A stretch of DNA of 64,000 nt, taken from Fumia xinanensis (lineage in GTDB: Bacteria; Bacillota; Clostridia; Oscillospirales; Ruminococcaceae). Location: NCBI RefSeq assembly GCF_014384905.1, contig NZ_JACRSV010000003.1, positions 1 through 64,000 of the forward strand, written 5' to 3'. The position numbers and the translations under genes are program-made. Every line of letters starts with the position of its first letter. Position 1 is the first letter of the stretch. Positions 52,178-60,054 of the stretch are shown here, one piece after another. Under the pieces are notes generated by a model, which saw only the letters and a program-made list of their open reading frames with translations, had not been told where the DNA came from and made no database searches.

Positions 52178-53288
52178 CTTTGAGCCTCATAGGCATGACC
52201 AGGAATATGAAGTGATCTCCCTCCATAGGAAGAAGCTTGATGGGCGAAAATGCGCTATTGATTTCTATTCTCACCTGATCTAACTCGCTGGCCTTTAGCG
52301 CATCCGTCATATATTTATTGTTAAATCCGATTTTTACTCTTTCCCCTGTCATTTCCAATGCAAAAGTATCGCTGACTTTACCCATGGAGGTTTCACAGGA
52401 AACATTCACGCTGTTATTTTCAAAAACCGCTTTTATGGGGTTTTTCACCTTATCGTTGATAATAATGGAGGCACGATTGATGCTTTCTAGAAATTCCCGG
52501 GTAGATACCACAAGATTTGTTTTAGATTCCTTGGGAATTGCCGCGTTATAATCAATGAATTCTCCTTCCAGCAGCCGGGAAATTACACGATAACCCTTGC
52601 ATTCAAAGATAATATGCTTGCTTCCGATATTGAGCTGGATGGGGAGTTCATCTTCATCGCTTAAATACTTTCCGGTTAGTTTCAGCACTTCTGACAGGGT
52701 TTTACCTGGGACGATAAAACGAATACTGTCCCTGCACTCAACATTTTCTTTCCTCACCGCCAAGCGGCACCCGTCCACAGAAACCAGATAGAGAATTCCA
52801 TCTTTTACTTCAAATAAAGTTCCCGTAAGTACCGGAGTGGCACTGTCCTGAGAAACGGCAAAAAGCGTTTGAGAGATCATGCTCCGCAGCACGTTTCCAT
52901 CAATAGAAAAGGCGTGATCTTGAGAGACTGGAGGAATTTCTGGATATTCGTCAGCGCTCATTCCGAGTATGGTAAACTGGGCCCCACCGCCTTTGATGAT
53001 AGTGAGCAATTTATCATCTGTAGTTAATGTAAGATCTACATTTGGCATCTTATTGATGATATCGGAAAAAAGCCGTGCATTTAAAATTACTTCTCCATCT
53101 TGGAAGGTTTGAACCTCAATATCCTTGGTAATGCCCAATTCCAGGTTGTATCCAATTACTGAAAGGATGTTGTCATGGCATTTGAGAAGGACACATTCCA
53201 AAGCCATCATTGTTGATTTGCCGGAAACAGCTGGTGAGACGTTGTTGACCGCTTCACAGAGCGTTACCTTATCACAAGTAAATTTCAT
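52167..53288 (-). CDS. dnaN: DNA polymerase III beta sliding clamp
   Basis: The beta clamp tethers polymerase III to DNA. The 373-residue product has three beta-clamp domains: MKFTCDKVTLCEAVNNVSPAVSG at the start, FTILGMSADEYPEIP (about 108-122), the middle TLFAVSQDSATPVLTG (about 143-158) and the C-terminal ending LLPMEGDHFIFLVMPMRL. A GGAGG Shine-Dalgarno lies 8 nt before the ATG. It follows dnaA after the ~390-bp origin spacer. Confidence 0.97.
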   Translation of the reverse strand: MKFTCDKVTLCEAVNNVSPAVSGKSTMMALECVLLKCHDNILSVIGYNLELGITKDIEVQTFQDGEVILNARLFSDIINKMPNVDLTLTTDDKLLTIIKGGGAQFTILGMSADEYPEIPPVSQDHAFSIDGNVLRSMISQTLFAVSQDSATPVLTGTLFEVKDGILYLVSVDGCRLAVRKENVECRDSIRFIVPGKTLSEVLKLTGKYLSDEDELPIQLNIGSKHIIFECKGYRVISRLLEGEFIDYNAAIPKESKTNLVVSTREFLESINRASIIINDKVKNPIKAVFENNSVNVSCETSMGKVSDTFALEMTGERVKIGFNNKYMTDALKASELDQVRIEINSAFSPIKLLPMEGDHFIFLVMPMRLKDEN

Positions 53289-53680
53289 ATGATACCTCCA
53301 TGACTTGTTTTATACAATCAGTAATCAGGCACACAGCGTTTGCAGGTTTTATGTGCTGAACTTGCAGGCTAAATAATAAGGGAATTTGAACGATAGATCT
53401 ATATAATAAATAATATAATAAATATATAGTAGTAATAGTAGGGGTAGGGTAAAAGTGGATAATACTGCTCAAAGGCGGTACAAAGGGCTTTTTCTTTAGT
53501 ATTTATCCTATTTCCGATTATGGAAAGACCTTTAAAAGAGTGAATAAAAATTGTTTGAAAAATAAAAAGTCAAAATCGGTGAAGAAAAAAGAACGAAGAA
53601 GTGGAGAAAAAATAGAAAAACTCTTAGATGCTATTCTTCACATTTTTTCCACCTTGTAATGTGAAAAGAAAAAGTGGAAA
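53289..53680. other. dnaA-dnaN intergenic region, predicted origin unwinding region
   Basis: The 392-bp spacer is strongly AT-rich and holds the predicted basal unwinding element (53395-53463). Beyond it, toward dnaA, only weak DnaA-box relatives are seen (TTTTCCACC near 53646, AGTGGAAAT near 53674). The dnaN promoter must also lie here, but I cannot pick it out among many TATA-like sequences. Confidence 0.7.
53395..53463 (-). promoter_or_regulatory. oriC: basal unwinding element of oriC: DnaA box, G-rich spacer, DnaA-trios, AT-rich DUE
   Basis: On the plus strand, AT-rich DNA (53395-53427) runs into TAG-TAG-TAA-TAG-TAG (53429-53443), then a G-rich spacer GGGGTAGGG (53440-53448), then AGTGGATAA (53455-53463, one mismatch from the DnaA box TGTGGATAA). 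The same order (dnaA, DnaA box, GC spacer, TAG-type trios, AT-rich DUE, dnaN) is that of the characterised B. subtilis origin. Opening would begin on the dnaN side. Confidence 0.75.
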
Positions 53681-55102
53681 TTACTTATCTCTGATGTTTT
53701 TGATAAGATCTTCGATAATTCCCTTGTCATGGGGATTATTTTTCATCAATTCCTGCACTTTTTTAAGGGTGTAGACAATGGTGGTGTGATCCCGATTACC
53801 GAATTCTTGGCCAATTTGTTTCATTGATGTTTGGGTAATCTCGCGGACAATGTAAATTGCCACTTGCCGGGCCATTGAAATGGGACCGCTGCGCTTATTA
53901 GAACGAATATCTTCCGGAGAAACATTATAAGTTCGTCCCACTTCTTCAATAATTTTTTCTACTGTGATGGGAAGGGGTTGATTATCGTTTAGAATCTCGT
54001 TAATAACATTCTGCGCCACACTCAAATTGGGTTCAGACCCGGTGAGAAGGCGATACACCTTCATTTTTTTCACCGCACCCTCCAGCTGACGGATATTGCT
54101 TTTGAGTTTGGTGGCAATGTAGTTGACGATGTCGTCTGGAATGTCAATCTGCAAAAGCTCTGCTTTTCTTTTAATAATAGCAATTCTGGTTTCCAGGTCT
54201 GGAGGCGAAATATCCGCTAGAAGGCCCCATTCAAATCTGGATTTTAAGCGGTCTTCGATAATATTAATATCCTTTGGCGGTCGGTCGGACGTGATAACAA
54301 TTTGTTTTCCGTACTGATATAGGTCGTTGAAGGTATGGAAAAATTCTTCTTGAGAACGGTCTTTTCCCGACAAAAATTGAATATCGTCGATCAAAAAGAA
54401 ATCCGCGTGGCGGTATTTCTGATGAAATTCTTTAATTGTTTTCTTTCCCAAGGCGTAAACTAAGTCATTTGTAAAGGTTTCACTATTGGTGTAGATGATA
54501 TTCATATTCGGATTCTGCTTTTTAACTTCGTATTTGATAGCCATGAGAAGATGAGTTTTGCCCAAACCGCTTGGTCCATAAATAAAGAGAGGATTGTATG
54601 GTTTTACATTGGAATTGGGATTTATCGCTACCGATTTGCAGGCGGTATAGGCAAATTCATTTTTGCTGCCGACAATAAAATTGTCAAAAGTATATTCATA
54701 TTCACCGGTAAGAAATTCTTCCTTTATTTCCTTGTCTGATACTGAAATCGAAGACGCAGAAGCCTCCAAGGGCATGTCGACAGCAGGTTCTTTTGTTGGA
54801 ACAGGAGCAATAGGCTCGATAGGAGCCTCGACCTGAATATCGGTATCTGTCAGTATTTCAATATTGACTTTAAATCCAAGTACAGCCTCAAAACCTTCCT
54901 CGATGCGGGACTGATACTGTTCCATCAAAATTTTGCGCTGGAAAGAATGAGGGACAAACAACACTGCTGTATTGTTTTCTAAACGAACAGGCTCAATATT
55001 TTCAATCCAGCATTTATATGCTGTCTCCGTTAAATCATTATTTTTTACCTTCTCCTGAAAGTAACTCTTCACAAGATTCAACACCTCGGAAAATGATTGC
55101 AT
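53681..55102 (-). CDS. dnaA: chromosomal replication initiator DnaA
   Basis: DnaA binds origin boxes and opens the duplex. The 473-residue product has domain I (about 1-80), a linker rich in Glu and Pro (about 85-130), the AAA+ core from YTFDNFIVGSKN with Walker A GPSGLGKTHLL (about 178) and Walker B FFLIDDIQF, and domain IV with the box-reading motif FGNRDHTTIVYTLKK (about 435-450). GAGAGGAG lies before the ATG at 55102; an ATG 27 nt upstream is rejected. Its promoter (55277-55305) abuts a DnaA-box-like sequence, which points to autoregulation. Confidence 0.97.
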   Translation of the reverse strand: MQSFSEVLNLVKSYFQEKVKNNDLTETAYKCWIENIEPVRLENNTAVLFVPHSFQRKILMEQYQSRIEEGFEAVLGFKVNIEILTDTDIQVEAPIEPIAPVPTKEPAVDMPLEASASSISVSDKEIKEEFLTGEYEYTFDNFIVGSKNEFAYTACKSVAINPNSNVKPYNPLFIYGPSGLGKTHLLMAIKYEVKKQNPNMNIIYTNSETFTNDLVYALGKKTIKEFHQKYRHADFFLIDDIQFLSGKDRSQEEFFHTFNDLYQYGKQIVITSDRPPKDINIIEDRLKSRFEWGLLADISPPDLETRIAIIKRKAELLQIDIPDDIVNYIATKLKSNIRQLEGAVKKMKVYRLLTGSEPNLSVAQNVINEILNDNQPLPITVEKIIEEVGRTYNVSPEDIRSNKRSGPISMARQVAIYIVREITQTSMKQIGQEFGNRDHTTIVYTLKKVQELMKNNPHDKGIIEDLIKNIRDK

Positions 55103-55276
55103 GTTGAAACTCCTCTCCAAAATGATCAAAAACTTCCCTGTTGAAAGCTGTGAAGGGAAGAAAAGTGCAAAAAATTAAAAAACTCGATATTATACAAAAA
55201 ATAAATGAGAAATATACAGTTGAAATAATGAAAACAACAGTGAAAAAAAGAAAAAGGGACAAACCTTTTGAAAACA
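55103..55276 (-). other. dnaA 5' leader, AT-rich
   Basis: About 170 nt of very A-rich (plus strand) DNA between the predicted dnaA transcription start and the ATG. No coding sequence, hairpin or DnaA box is evident. Confidence 0.5.
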
Positions 55277-55305
55277 ATTATAACACAGATAAAACTTTTC
55301 CGCAA
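55277..55305 (-). promoter_or_regulatory. candidate dnaA promoter
   Basis: Minus strand -10 TATAAT (55282-55277), a 17-bp spacer and a weak -35 TTGCGG (55305-55300). Confidence 0.55.
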
Positions 55306-55306
55306 G

Positions 55307-55315
55307 TTTTCCACA
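55307..55315 (+). promoter_or_regulatory. DnaA-box-like site next to the dnaA promoter
   Basis: TTTTCCACA, one mismatch from consensus TTATCCACA, begins 1 bp beyond the -35 of the candidate dnaA promoter. Bound DnaA could repress dnaA here. Confidence 0.45.
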
Positions 55316-55377
55316 TTAAGTGGTGAAAAAATATTTTTTTCAATATCGTCTATTTTTAGCAAAATTTTAAAAAAGAG

Positions 55378-55407
55378 TTGACAATAAAGCCTTTTATCCT
55401 TTATACT
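55378..55407 (+). promoter_or_regulatory. promoter of rpmH
   Basis: Perfect TTGACA (55378-55383), an 18-bp spacer and TATACT (55402-55407). The leader to rpmH is about 138 nt and contains a GCCGTT/AACGGC stem (about 55450-55505). Confidence 0.8.
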
Positions 55408-55551
55408 ACTATATTGAGGGTTTTCGCTTATTTCTCTGTATTTTGTTTGCCGTTGGTTTTCAATCTGCGGCGCTGATTATTGAGTGATGACTTCATCTAA
55501 CGGCAGAGAAAAGGCAAAACTGTTACTGTTTGTTCAAAAGGAGGTATAAGG

Positions 55552-55686
55552 ATGAAAAGAACATACCAGCCCAAAAAACTTCAGAGAAAAAAAGTGCATG
55601 GTTTTCGGAAAAGAATGAGCACCTCAAACGGCCGTAAAGTTTTGGCGAGAAGACGTGCAAAAGGCAGAGCCAGACTCAGCCACTAA
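55552..55686 (+). CDS. rpmH: 50S ribosomal protein L34
   Basis: The 44-residue, highly basic product begins MKRTYQPKKLQRKKVHGFRK and ends RRAKGRARLSH, the full conserved L34 sequence pattern. AAGGAGG lies 8 nt before the ATG. It is the first gene of the rightward origin cluster. Confidence 0.98.
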   Translation: MKRTYQPKKLQRKKVHGFRKRMSTSNGRKVLARRRAKGRARLSH

Positions 55687-55789
55687 TTTATAATCCAGTT
55701 AATTTTATTGTACTTGATTTTTGAAGACGGAACTGCCCGCGCAAGCTGCGTGCAGTTCCACTTGTTTTTCTTTTTATGGCAGGGTTTGA

Positions 55790-56128
55790 ATGAATGACGA
55801 AAAATCTCCCCGGACACTTACGTTAAATAAGGAATTTAAGCGGGCTTATTATCAAGGAAAAAGTAAAGCAACTCCCTATTTTATATTTTATAAGATAAAA
55901 AACCGATCTGCTGGAATTCGTTATGGAATAACAACTTCGAAAAAATTGGGAAATGCGGTACAGAGAAACCGCGCCAGAAGAATTTTACGGGTGGCTTTTA
56001 TTTCTGTTTTGCCAAAACTTCAAAATAACTGTGATTATGTCATGGTTGCCAGAGACAGAATTTTAAAGGCAAAATCCTATCAAGTTGCGGCGGCATTAAA
56101 GGGCTGCCTAAAAAACATGCAAAAATGA
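55790..56128 (+). CDS. rnpA: ribonuclease P protein component
   Basis: RnpA assists the RNase P ribozyme in 5' tRNA maturation. The 112-residue product shows TLTLNKEFKRAYYQGKS near the N-terminus and the conserved RNR-type motif in KKLGNAVQRNRARRILR (about 50-66). The RNA subunit gene is not in the window. Its stop codon overlaps yidD by 4 nt. Confidence 0.96.
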   Translation: MNDEKSPRTLTLNKEFKRAYYQGKSKATPYFIFYKIKNRSAGIRYGITTSKKLGNAVQRNRARRILRVAFISVLPKLQNNCDYVMVARDRILKAKSYQVAAALKGCLKNMQK

Positions 56129-56370
56129 AAAAAAATTTGCTGAAGCTTATATATTTTTATCAAAAGTATCTTTCTAAATGGAAGGGGCCGTGCTGTCGGT
56201 ACTACCCTACCTGTTCATCTTATGCGATACAGGCCGTTGAACGGTTTGGAGCCGTAAAGGGAAGCTATCTGATGGTCAAGAGAATTTTGAGGTGCAATCC
56301 CTTATTCAAAGGAGGGATTGACCCTGTGCCGGAAACATTTTCATTGTTTACCCATAGAAAAGATAAATAG
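56125..56370 (+). CDS. yidD: membrane protein insertion efficiency factor YidD
   Basis: The 81-residue product has the family pattern: LKLIYFYQKYLS, the cysteine block CCRYYPTCSSYAIQAVERFG (about 22-42) and RILRCNPLFKGGIDPVP (about 52-69). YidD is a peripheral inner-leaflet protein that assists YidC. Its start overlaps the rnpA stop (ATGA). Confidence 0.95.
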   Translation: MKKNLLKLIYFYQKYLSKWKGPCCRYYPTCSSYAIQAVERFGAVKGSYLMVKRILRCNPLFKGGIDPVPETFSLFTHRKDK

Positions 56371-56420
56371 GCTTTTGCAGCCTCATATAAAAGAACATAA
56401 AAAGAAGGGAAACAGTATTC

Positions 56421-57482
56421 ATGAACTGGTTGACGAATATCATCGGCGTACCACTGGGATGGATTATGTGGCTGTTGTATTCTGTGATTCAAAATTACGG
56501 AATCGTTTTGATACTATTTACCATTTTGGTAAAGGCACTGATGTTCCCACTGTCTGTCAAACAACAAAAAGCGACGGCAAAAATGTCGGTGTTCCAGCCG
56601 AAAATTCAGGAAATTCAGAAAAAATACGAAAAGAATAAGGAAAAGCAGCAGGAAGAGATGATGAAGCTCTACGAAACTCATGGGTACAATCCTATGAGCG
56701 GATGTCTTCCCATGCTCCTTCCGTTTATCATTTTGTTTGGTTTGATTGACGTTATTTATCGTCCTTTGACCCATATCCTGCACATTGGTTCCGATGCCAT
56801 TGCTAAAGCGACAGAATTACTAGCCGCGAGTGGTATCTCTAACACGGGACGTCCTGAATTGGATATTCTGACCCATATTAATGATCCAGCTTTAGTCAAT
56901 GGTTTGGCAGCAGATGTGGTCAGTAAAATTCAAAATTTTGATTACAGTTTGTTTGGTATTGACTTGAGCGTGGTTCCCACATGGGCATGGAACTGGTTTT
57001 TGCTGATTCCCATCCTTTCCGGTGTAACGGCGTTCCTCGTTTCCATGGTTTCCATGAAGATGAACCCTGCCGCCAATCAGCAGGCTTCCGGTATGGGCGC
57101 CATGAAGATTATGATGTATGTGATGCCTCTATTCTCGGTATGGATTGCATTTTCTGTTCCGGTTGGAGTAGGTTTTTACTGGATTTTGTCGAATATTCTG
57201 TCCGGTGTTCAGACTGTTATACTTTATAAAATCTATAGCCCTGAAAAATACAAAAAAGAATTTGAAGAGAAAATGCAAGCAGAAGCAGAAAAGAAAAAAC
57301 TGGAGCGTGCTCAGCGTAAAAAGATAAAAGTTGATCCTAACGAACCTCTTGATCCGGATACCGAGAAAATGCTTCTTAGTGAAAAAGAGCTGAATCGGAA
57401 ACGTCTGGCTGAAGCGAGAAGGCGGGATGCGGAGAAGTACGGCGAAGAGTACGTAGAAGTTACCGACAAAGACTTGATGTAA
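56421..57482 (+). CDS. yidC: membrane protein insertase YidC (Oxa1 family)
   Basis: The 353-residue polytopic protein belongs to the Gram-positive YidC/SpoIIIJ type but lacks an obvious lipoprotein signal. It shows YSVIQNYGIVLILFTILVKALMFPLSVKQQ (TM region with the hydrophilic-groove Lys/Arg), YGYNPMSGCLPMLLPFIILFGL, the later helices around 195-265, and a long Lys/Glu-rich cytoplasmic tail (about 270-353). It sits between yidD and jag as usual. Confidence 0.94.
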   Translation: MNWLTNIIGVPLGWIMWLLYSVIQNYGIVLILFTILVKALMFPLSVKQQKATAKMSVFQPKIQEIQKKYEKNKEKQQEEMMKLYETHGYNPMSGCLPMLLPFIILFGLIDVIYRPLTHILHIGSDAIAKATELLAASGISNTGRPELDILTHINDPALVNGLAADVVSKIQNFDYSLFGIDLSVVPTWAWNWFLLIPILSGVTAFLVSMVSMKMNPAANQQASGMGAMKIMMYVMPLFSVWIAFSVPVGVGFYWILSNILSGVQTVILYKIYSPEKYKKEFEEKMQAEAEKKKLERAQRKKIKVDPNEPLDPDTEKMLLSEKELNRKRLAEARRRDAEKYGEEYVEVTDKDLM

Positions 57483-57520
57483 CAGAATAGTCAAAAAATC
57501 TCTTTATGAGGAGGTCAAAT

Positions 57521-58501
57521 ATGGTACGGGAAGCAATTGCTACGGCGAATACTTTGGAAGAAGCTACGGCTCGCGCGTGTGAAGAACTGGGAGTGTCTGC
57601 CACGGAATGTACGACAGAAGTGCTGCAGTTGCCTAAAAAAGGTCTGTTTGGTAAGATGAAGCAGCTTGCAAAGGTAAAGGTAACAGTAGAAAGTCTCGAT
57701 GATCTGACGGAAGAAATTTTTGGTGCGGCGGAGAAAAAGGCACCTGAAAGAAAAACGGAAAAGAAAGCTGCCCAAAATCCCCAGCCAGTAGCAGAAAAAG
57801 AACCTGTTCCTGCCCCACAGACGGAGAAAAAAATAGAAACTGTAGAAGTTACAGAAGAGTTGAATGCGAAAATAGAGGTTGCCCGTCAATACTTGACAGA
57901 TATTTTTCATCATATGGGCGTTGGAGAAATTAATGTTTCTTTTGACGTGGAGGAAAATCGAACTGTAAAGATTGCCTTAGATGGCGCAGAGATTGGAACA
58001 GTCATTGGCAAGCGTGGAGAGACCTTGGACGCAATTCAGTATCTGGTATGTTTAGTTGCTAATCGGCTTGATGGAGAATATGTTCGTTTCACCATTAATG
58101 CGGGTAATTACAGGGAAAAAAGAGAAGAGACCCTTCGAAATCTTGCTCAAAGAATGGCAAAAAAGGTGTTGAAGACAGGACGCCCTTCCGCTTTGGAGCC
58201 GATGAATCCCTACGAAAGAAGAATCATTCACGCCGTCATTACCGATATTGAAGGGGTTTATTCCAAATCCACAGGAGAAGAGCCAAATCGTAAGGTAGTA
58301 ATTAAGCCTTCTGGAAAACAATCAAATCGAGGCAAACAGGACGGAAACCGACCAAATCGTAGAGGTCACGATGACTATAGAAAACCTGCAGCCCCTAGAG
58401 AGACAGTCGAGGTACCAGCTGAAAAATCTTCAGAAAATACAGCAGTGGAATCAAAAACGTTGGATGACAACGTAAAGCTTTATTCAAAAATTGAATTATA
58501 G
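57521..58501 (+). CDS. jag: Jag/KhpB RNA-binding protein
   Basis: The 326-residue product has an N-terminal Jag-N domain (MVREAIATANTLEEATARACEELG), a Lys/Glu/Pro-rich linker (about 70-120), a KH domain (DGAEIGTVIGKRGETLDAIQYL, about 155-177) and an R3H domain (NPYERRIIHAVI, about 228-240), followed by a basic disordered tail. KhpB pairs with KhpA in RNA binding and cell-division control. GAGGAGG precedes the ATG at 57521; the frame opens 15 nt earlier. Confidence 0.93.
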   Translation: MVREAIATANTLEEATARACEELGVSATECTTEVLQLPKKGLFGKMKQLAKVKVTVESLDDLTEEIFGAAEKKAPERKTEKKAAQNPQPVAEKEPVPAPQTEKKIETVEVTEELNAKIEVARQYLTDIFHHMGVGEINVSFDVEENRTVKIALDGAEIGTVIGKRGETLDAIQYLVCLVANRLDGEYVRFTINAGNYREKREETLRNLAQRMAKKVLKTGRPSALEPMNPYERRIIHAVITDIEGVYSKSTGEEPNRKVVIKPSGKQSNRGKQDGNRPNRRGHDDYRKPAAPRETVEVPAEKSSENTAVESKTLDDNVKLYSKIEL

Positions 58502-58507
58502 TGGCCG

Positions 58508-58548
58508 AAACCTCCTACAACTGATTCCGTTCGCGTAGGAGGTTTTTT
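58508..58548 (+). terminator. terminator after jag
   Basis: Stem AAACCTCCTAC / GTAGGAGGTTT, followed by a T-run. mnmE therefore probably has its own promoter. Confidence 0.88.
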
Positions 58549-58673
58549 CTATATGAGAGCAGCCATTTGAAAATTTACGTTCAATAGGGGCTTGTGCTTT
58601 TAGCAAGAAAATGGCGGTCGCAATTTTTGTGTGCATAATTGTCCAAAACAGCCGGAAAGGATTGTTGATATAC

Positions 58674-60038
58674 ATGAGTAAAACCATTGCCGCGATTTCC
58701 ACTCCCCGTGCAGCTGGCGGAATCAGCGTGATACGCATTTCCGGGGATAACGCCATTGCAATTGCCGATCAGGTGTTTTTTCCGGTTTCTGGGAAAAAAC
58801 TGTTTCAGCAGGCAGGTTACACGGCCGCATTCGGCGATATTCGAGATGGTGAGCATCAGATTGACCAAGGTGTAGCACTGGTTTTTCGTTCTCCGAAAAG
58901 TTATACTGGGGAGGACGTGGTGGAGATTTCCTGCCATGGCGGTATATTGGTAACGGAAAAAGTACTGCGTGCTGTTTTGAGAGAGGGTGCTTTTCCCGCA
59001 GGACCCGGTGAATTTACAAAACGGGCTTTTTTAAATGGAAAACTTACCCTGACGCAGGCGGAGGCAGTGACAGATCTCATAAACGCTGAAAGTGAAAAGG
59101 GGTTAAAGGCGGCTCAATGCGCTTTAAAGGGTGCACTCTATCAAAAGATCAGCACGGTTTTGGATGAATTGCTCTCTGTTACAGCTCATATTGCGGCGTA
59201 TATCGATTATCCTGACGAGGATATCGACGATATGGAGCTGGAAAAAATAAAAATTGTCTGTGAGTCATGTAGCGAAAGTCTTCGAAAACTTCTTGAGACA
59301 TTTGACCGAGGAAAAGTCATTCGAGAAGGTGTAGAAACGGTCATTATTGGCCGTCCAAATGTAGGAAAATCTACCTTGATGAACTTGTTGTCCGGTTACC
59401 AAAAGAGTATTGTAACCAATATTCCCGGCACCACCCGGGATGTGGTGGAGGAATCTGTCAATATCGGCGATGTTGTTCTCCGTCTGGCGGATACTGCTGG
59501 TATACGTGAGACCGATGATATTATCGAGAAAGCGGGTGTGGAGCGTACTTTTGACCGCTTGATGTCAGCAGATTTGGTGCTGGCTGTGTTTGATTCCTCC
59601 TCTCCCCTTTCTGATATGGACTATACTCTAATTGATAAAATCAAAGAAATGCCGACAGTAGCTATTATTAATAAATCAGATTTAATAGCTAATATAGACA
59701 AAAAGGATATATACAATAATTTTAAACATATAGTAGAAATTTCTGCGGCGACTCAAACAGGTGTTGAGGATTTAAATCTCGCAATTAACGAGGTACTGAG
59801 GTTGAATGATATTAGCACCTCTGGCGCAATGCTGGCCAATGAGAGACAATACCACTGTGTTCTACGAGCAGATAGTTTGTTACAGGGAGCCTTGGAAGCA
59901 ATTCAAGTGGGATTCACTATAGATGCCGTAGATATCAGCATTGAGAGTGCGATTTCCGCTCTTCTTGAGTTAACTGGAGAAAAAGTGACTGACGCTGTTG
60001 TCAATGAAGTTTTTTCTCAGTTTTGTGTAGGTAAATAA
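58674..60038 (+). CDS. mnmE: tRNA modification GTPase MnmE
   Basis: MnmE works with MnmG to add carboxymethylaminomethyl or related groups to wobble U34. The 454-residue product has the folate-binding N-domain (STPRAAGGISVIRISG, SCHGGILVTEKVL), the G domain with GRPNVGKSTLMN (about 223), DTAGIRET and NKSD, and the C-terminal FCVGK with the conserved Cys. The start is ATG at 58674; AAAGGA lies 13 nt upstream and a TTG three codons earlier is possible. Confidence 0.95.
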   Translation: MSKTIAAISTPRAAGGISVIRISGDNAIAIADQVFFPVSGKKLFQQAGYTAAFGDIRDGEHQIDQGVALVFRSPKSYTGEDVVEISCHGGILVTEKVLRAVLREGAFPAGPGEFTKRAFLNGKLTLTQAEAVTDLINAESEKGLKAAQCALKGALYQKISTVLDELLSVTAHIAAYIDYPDEDIDDMELEKIKIVCESCSESLRKLLETFDRGKVIREGVETVIIGRPNVGKSTLMNLLSGYQKSIVTNIPGTTRDVVEESVNIGDVVLRLADTAGIRETDDIIEKAGVERTFDRLMSADLVLAVFDSSSPLSDMDYTLIDKIKEMPTVAIINKSDLIANIDKKDIYNNFKHIVEISAATQTGVEDLNLAINEVLRLNDISTSGAMLANERQYHCVLRADSLLQGALEAIQVGFTIDAVDISIESAISALLELTGEKVTDAVVNEVFSQFCVGK

Positions 60039-60054
60039 AAAGGAGTTTTCTTTT

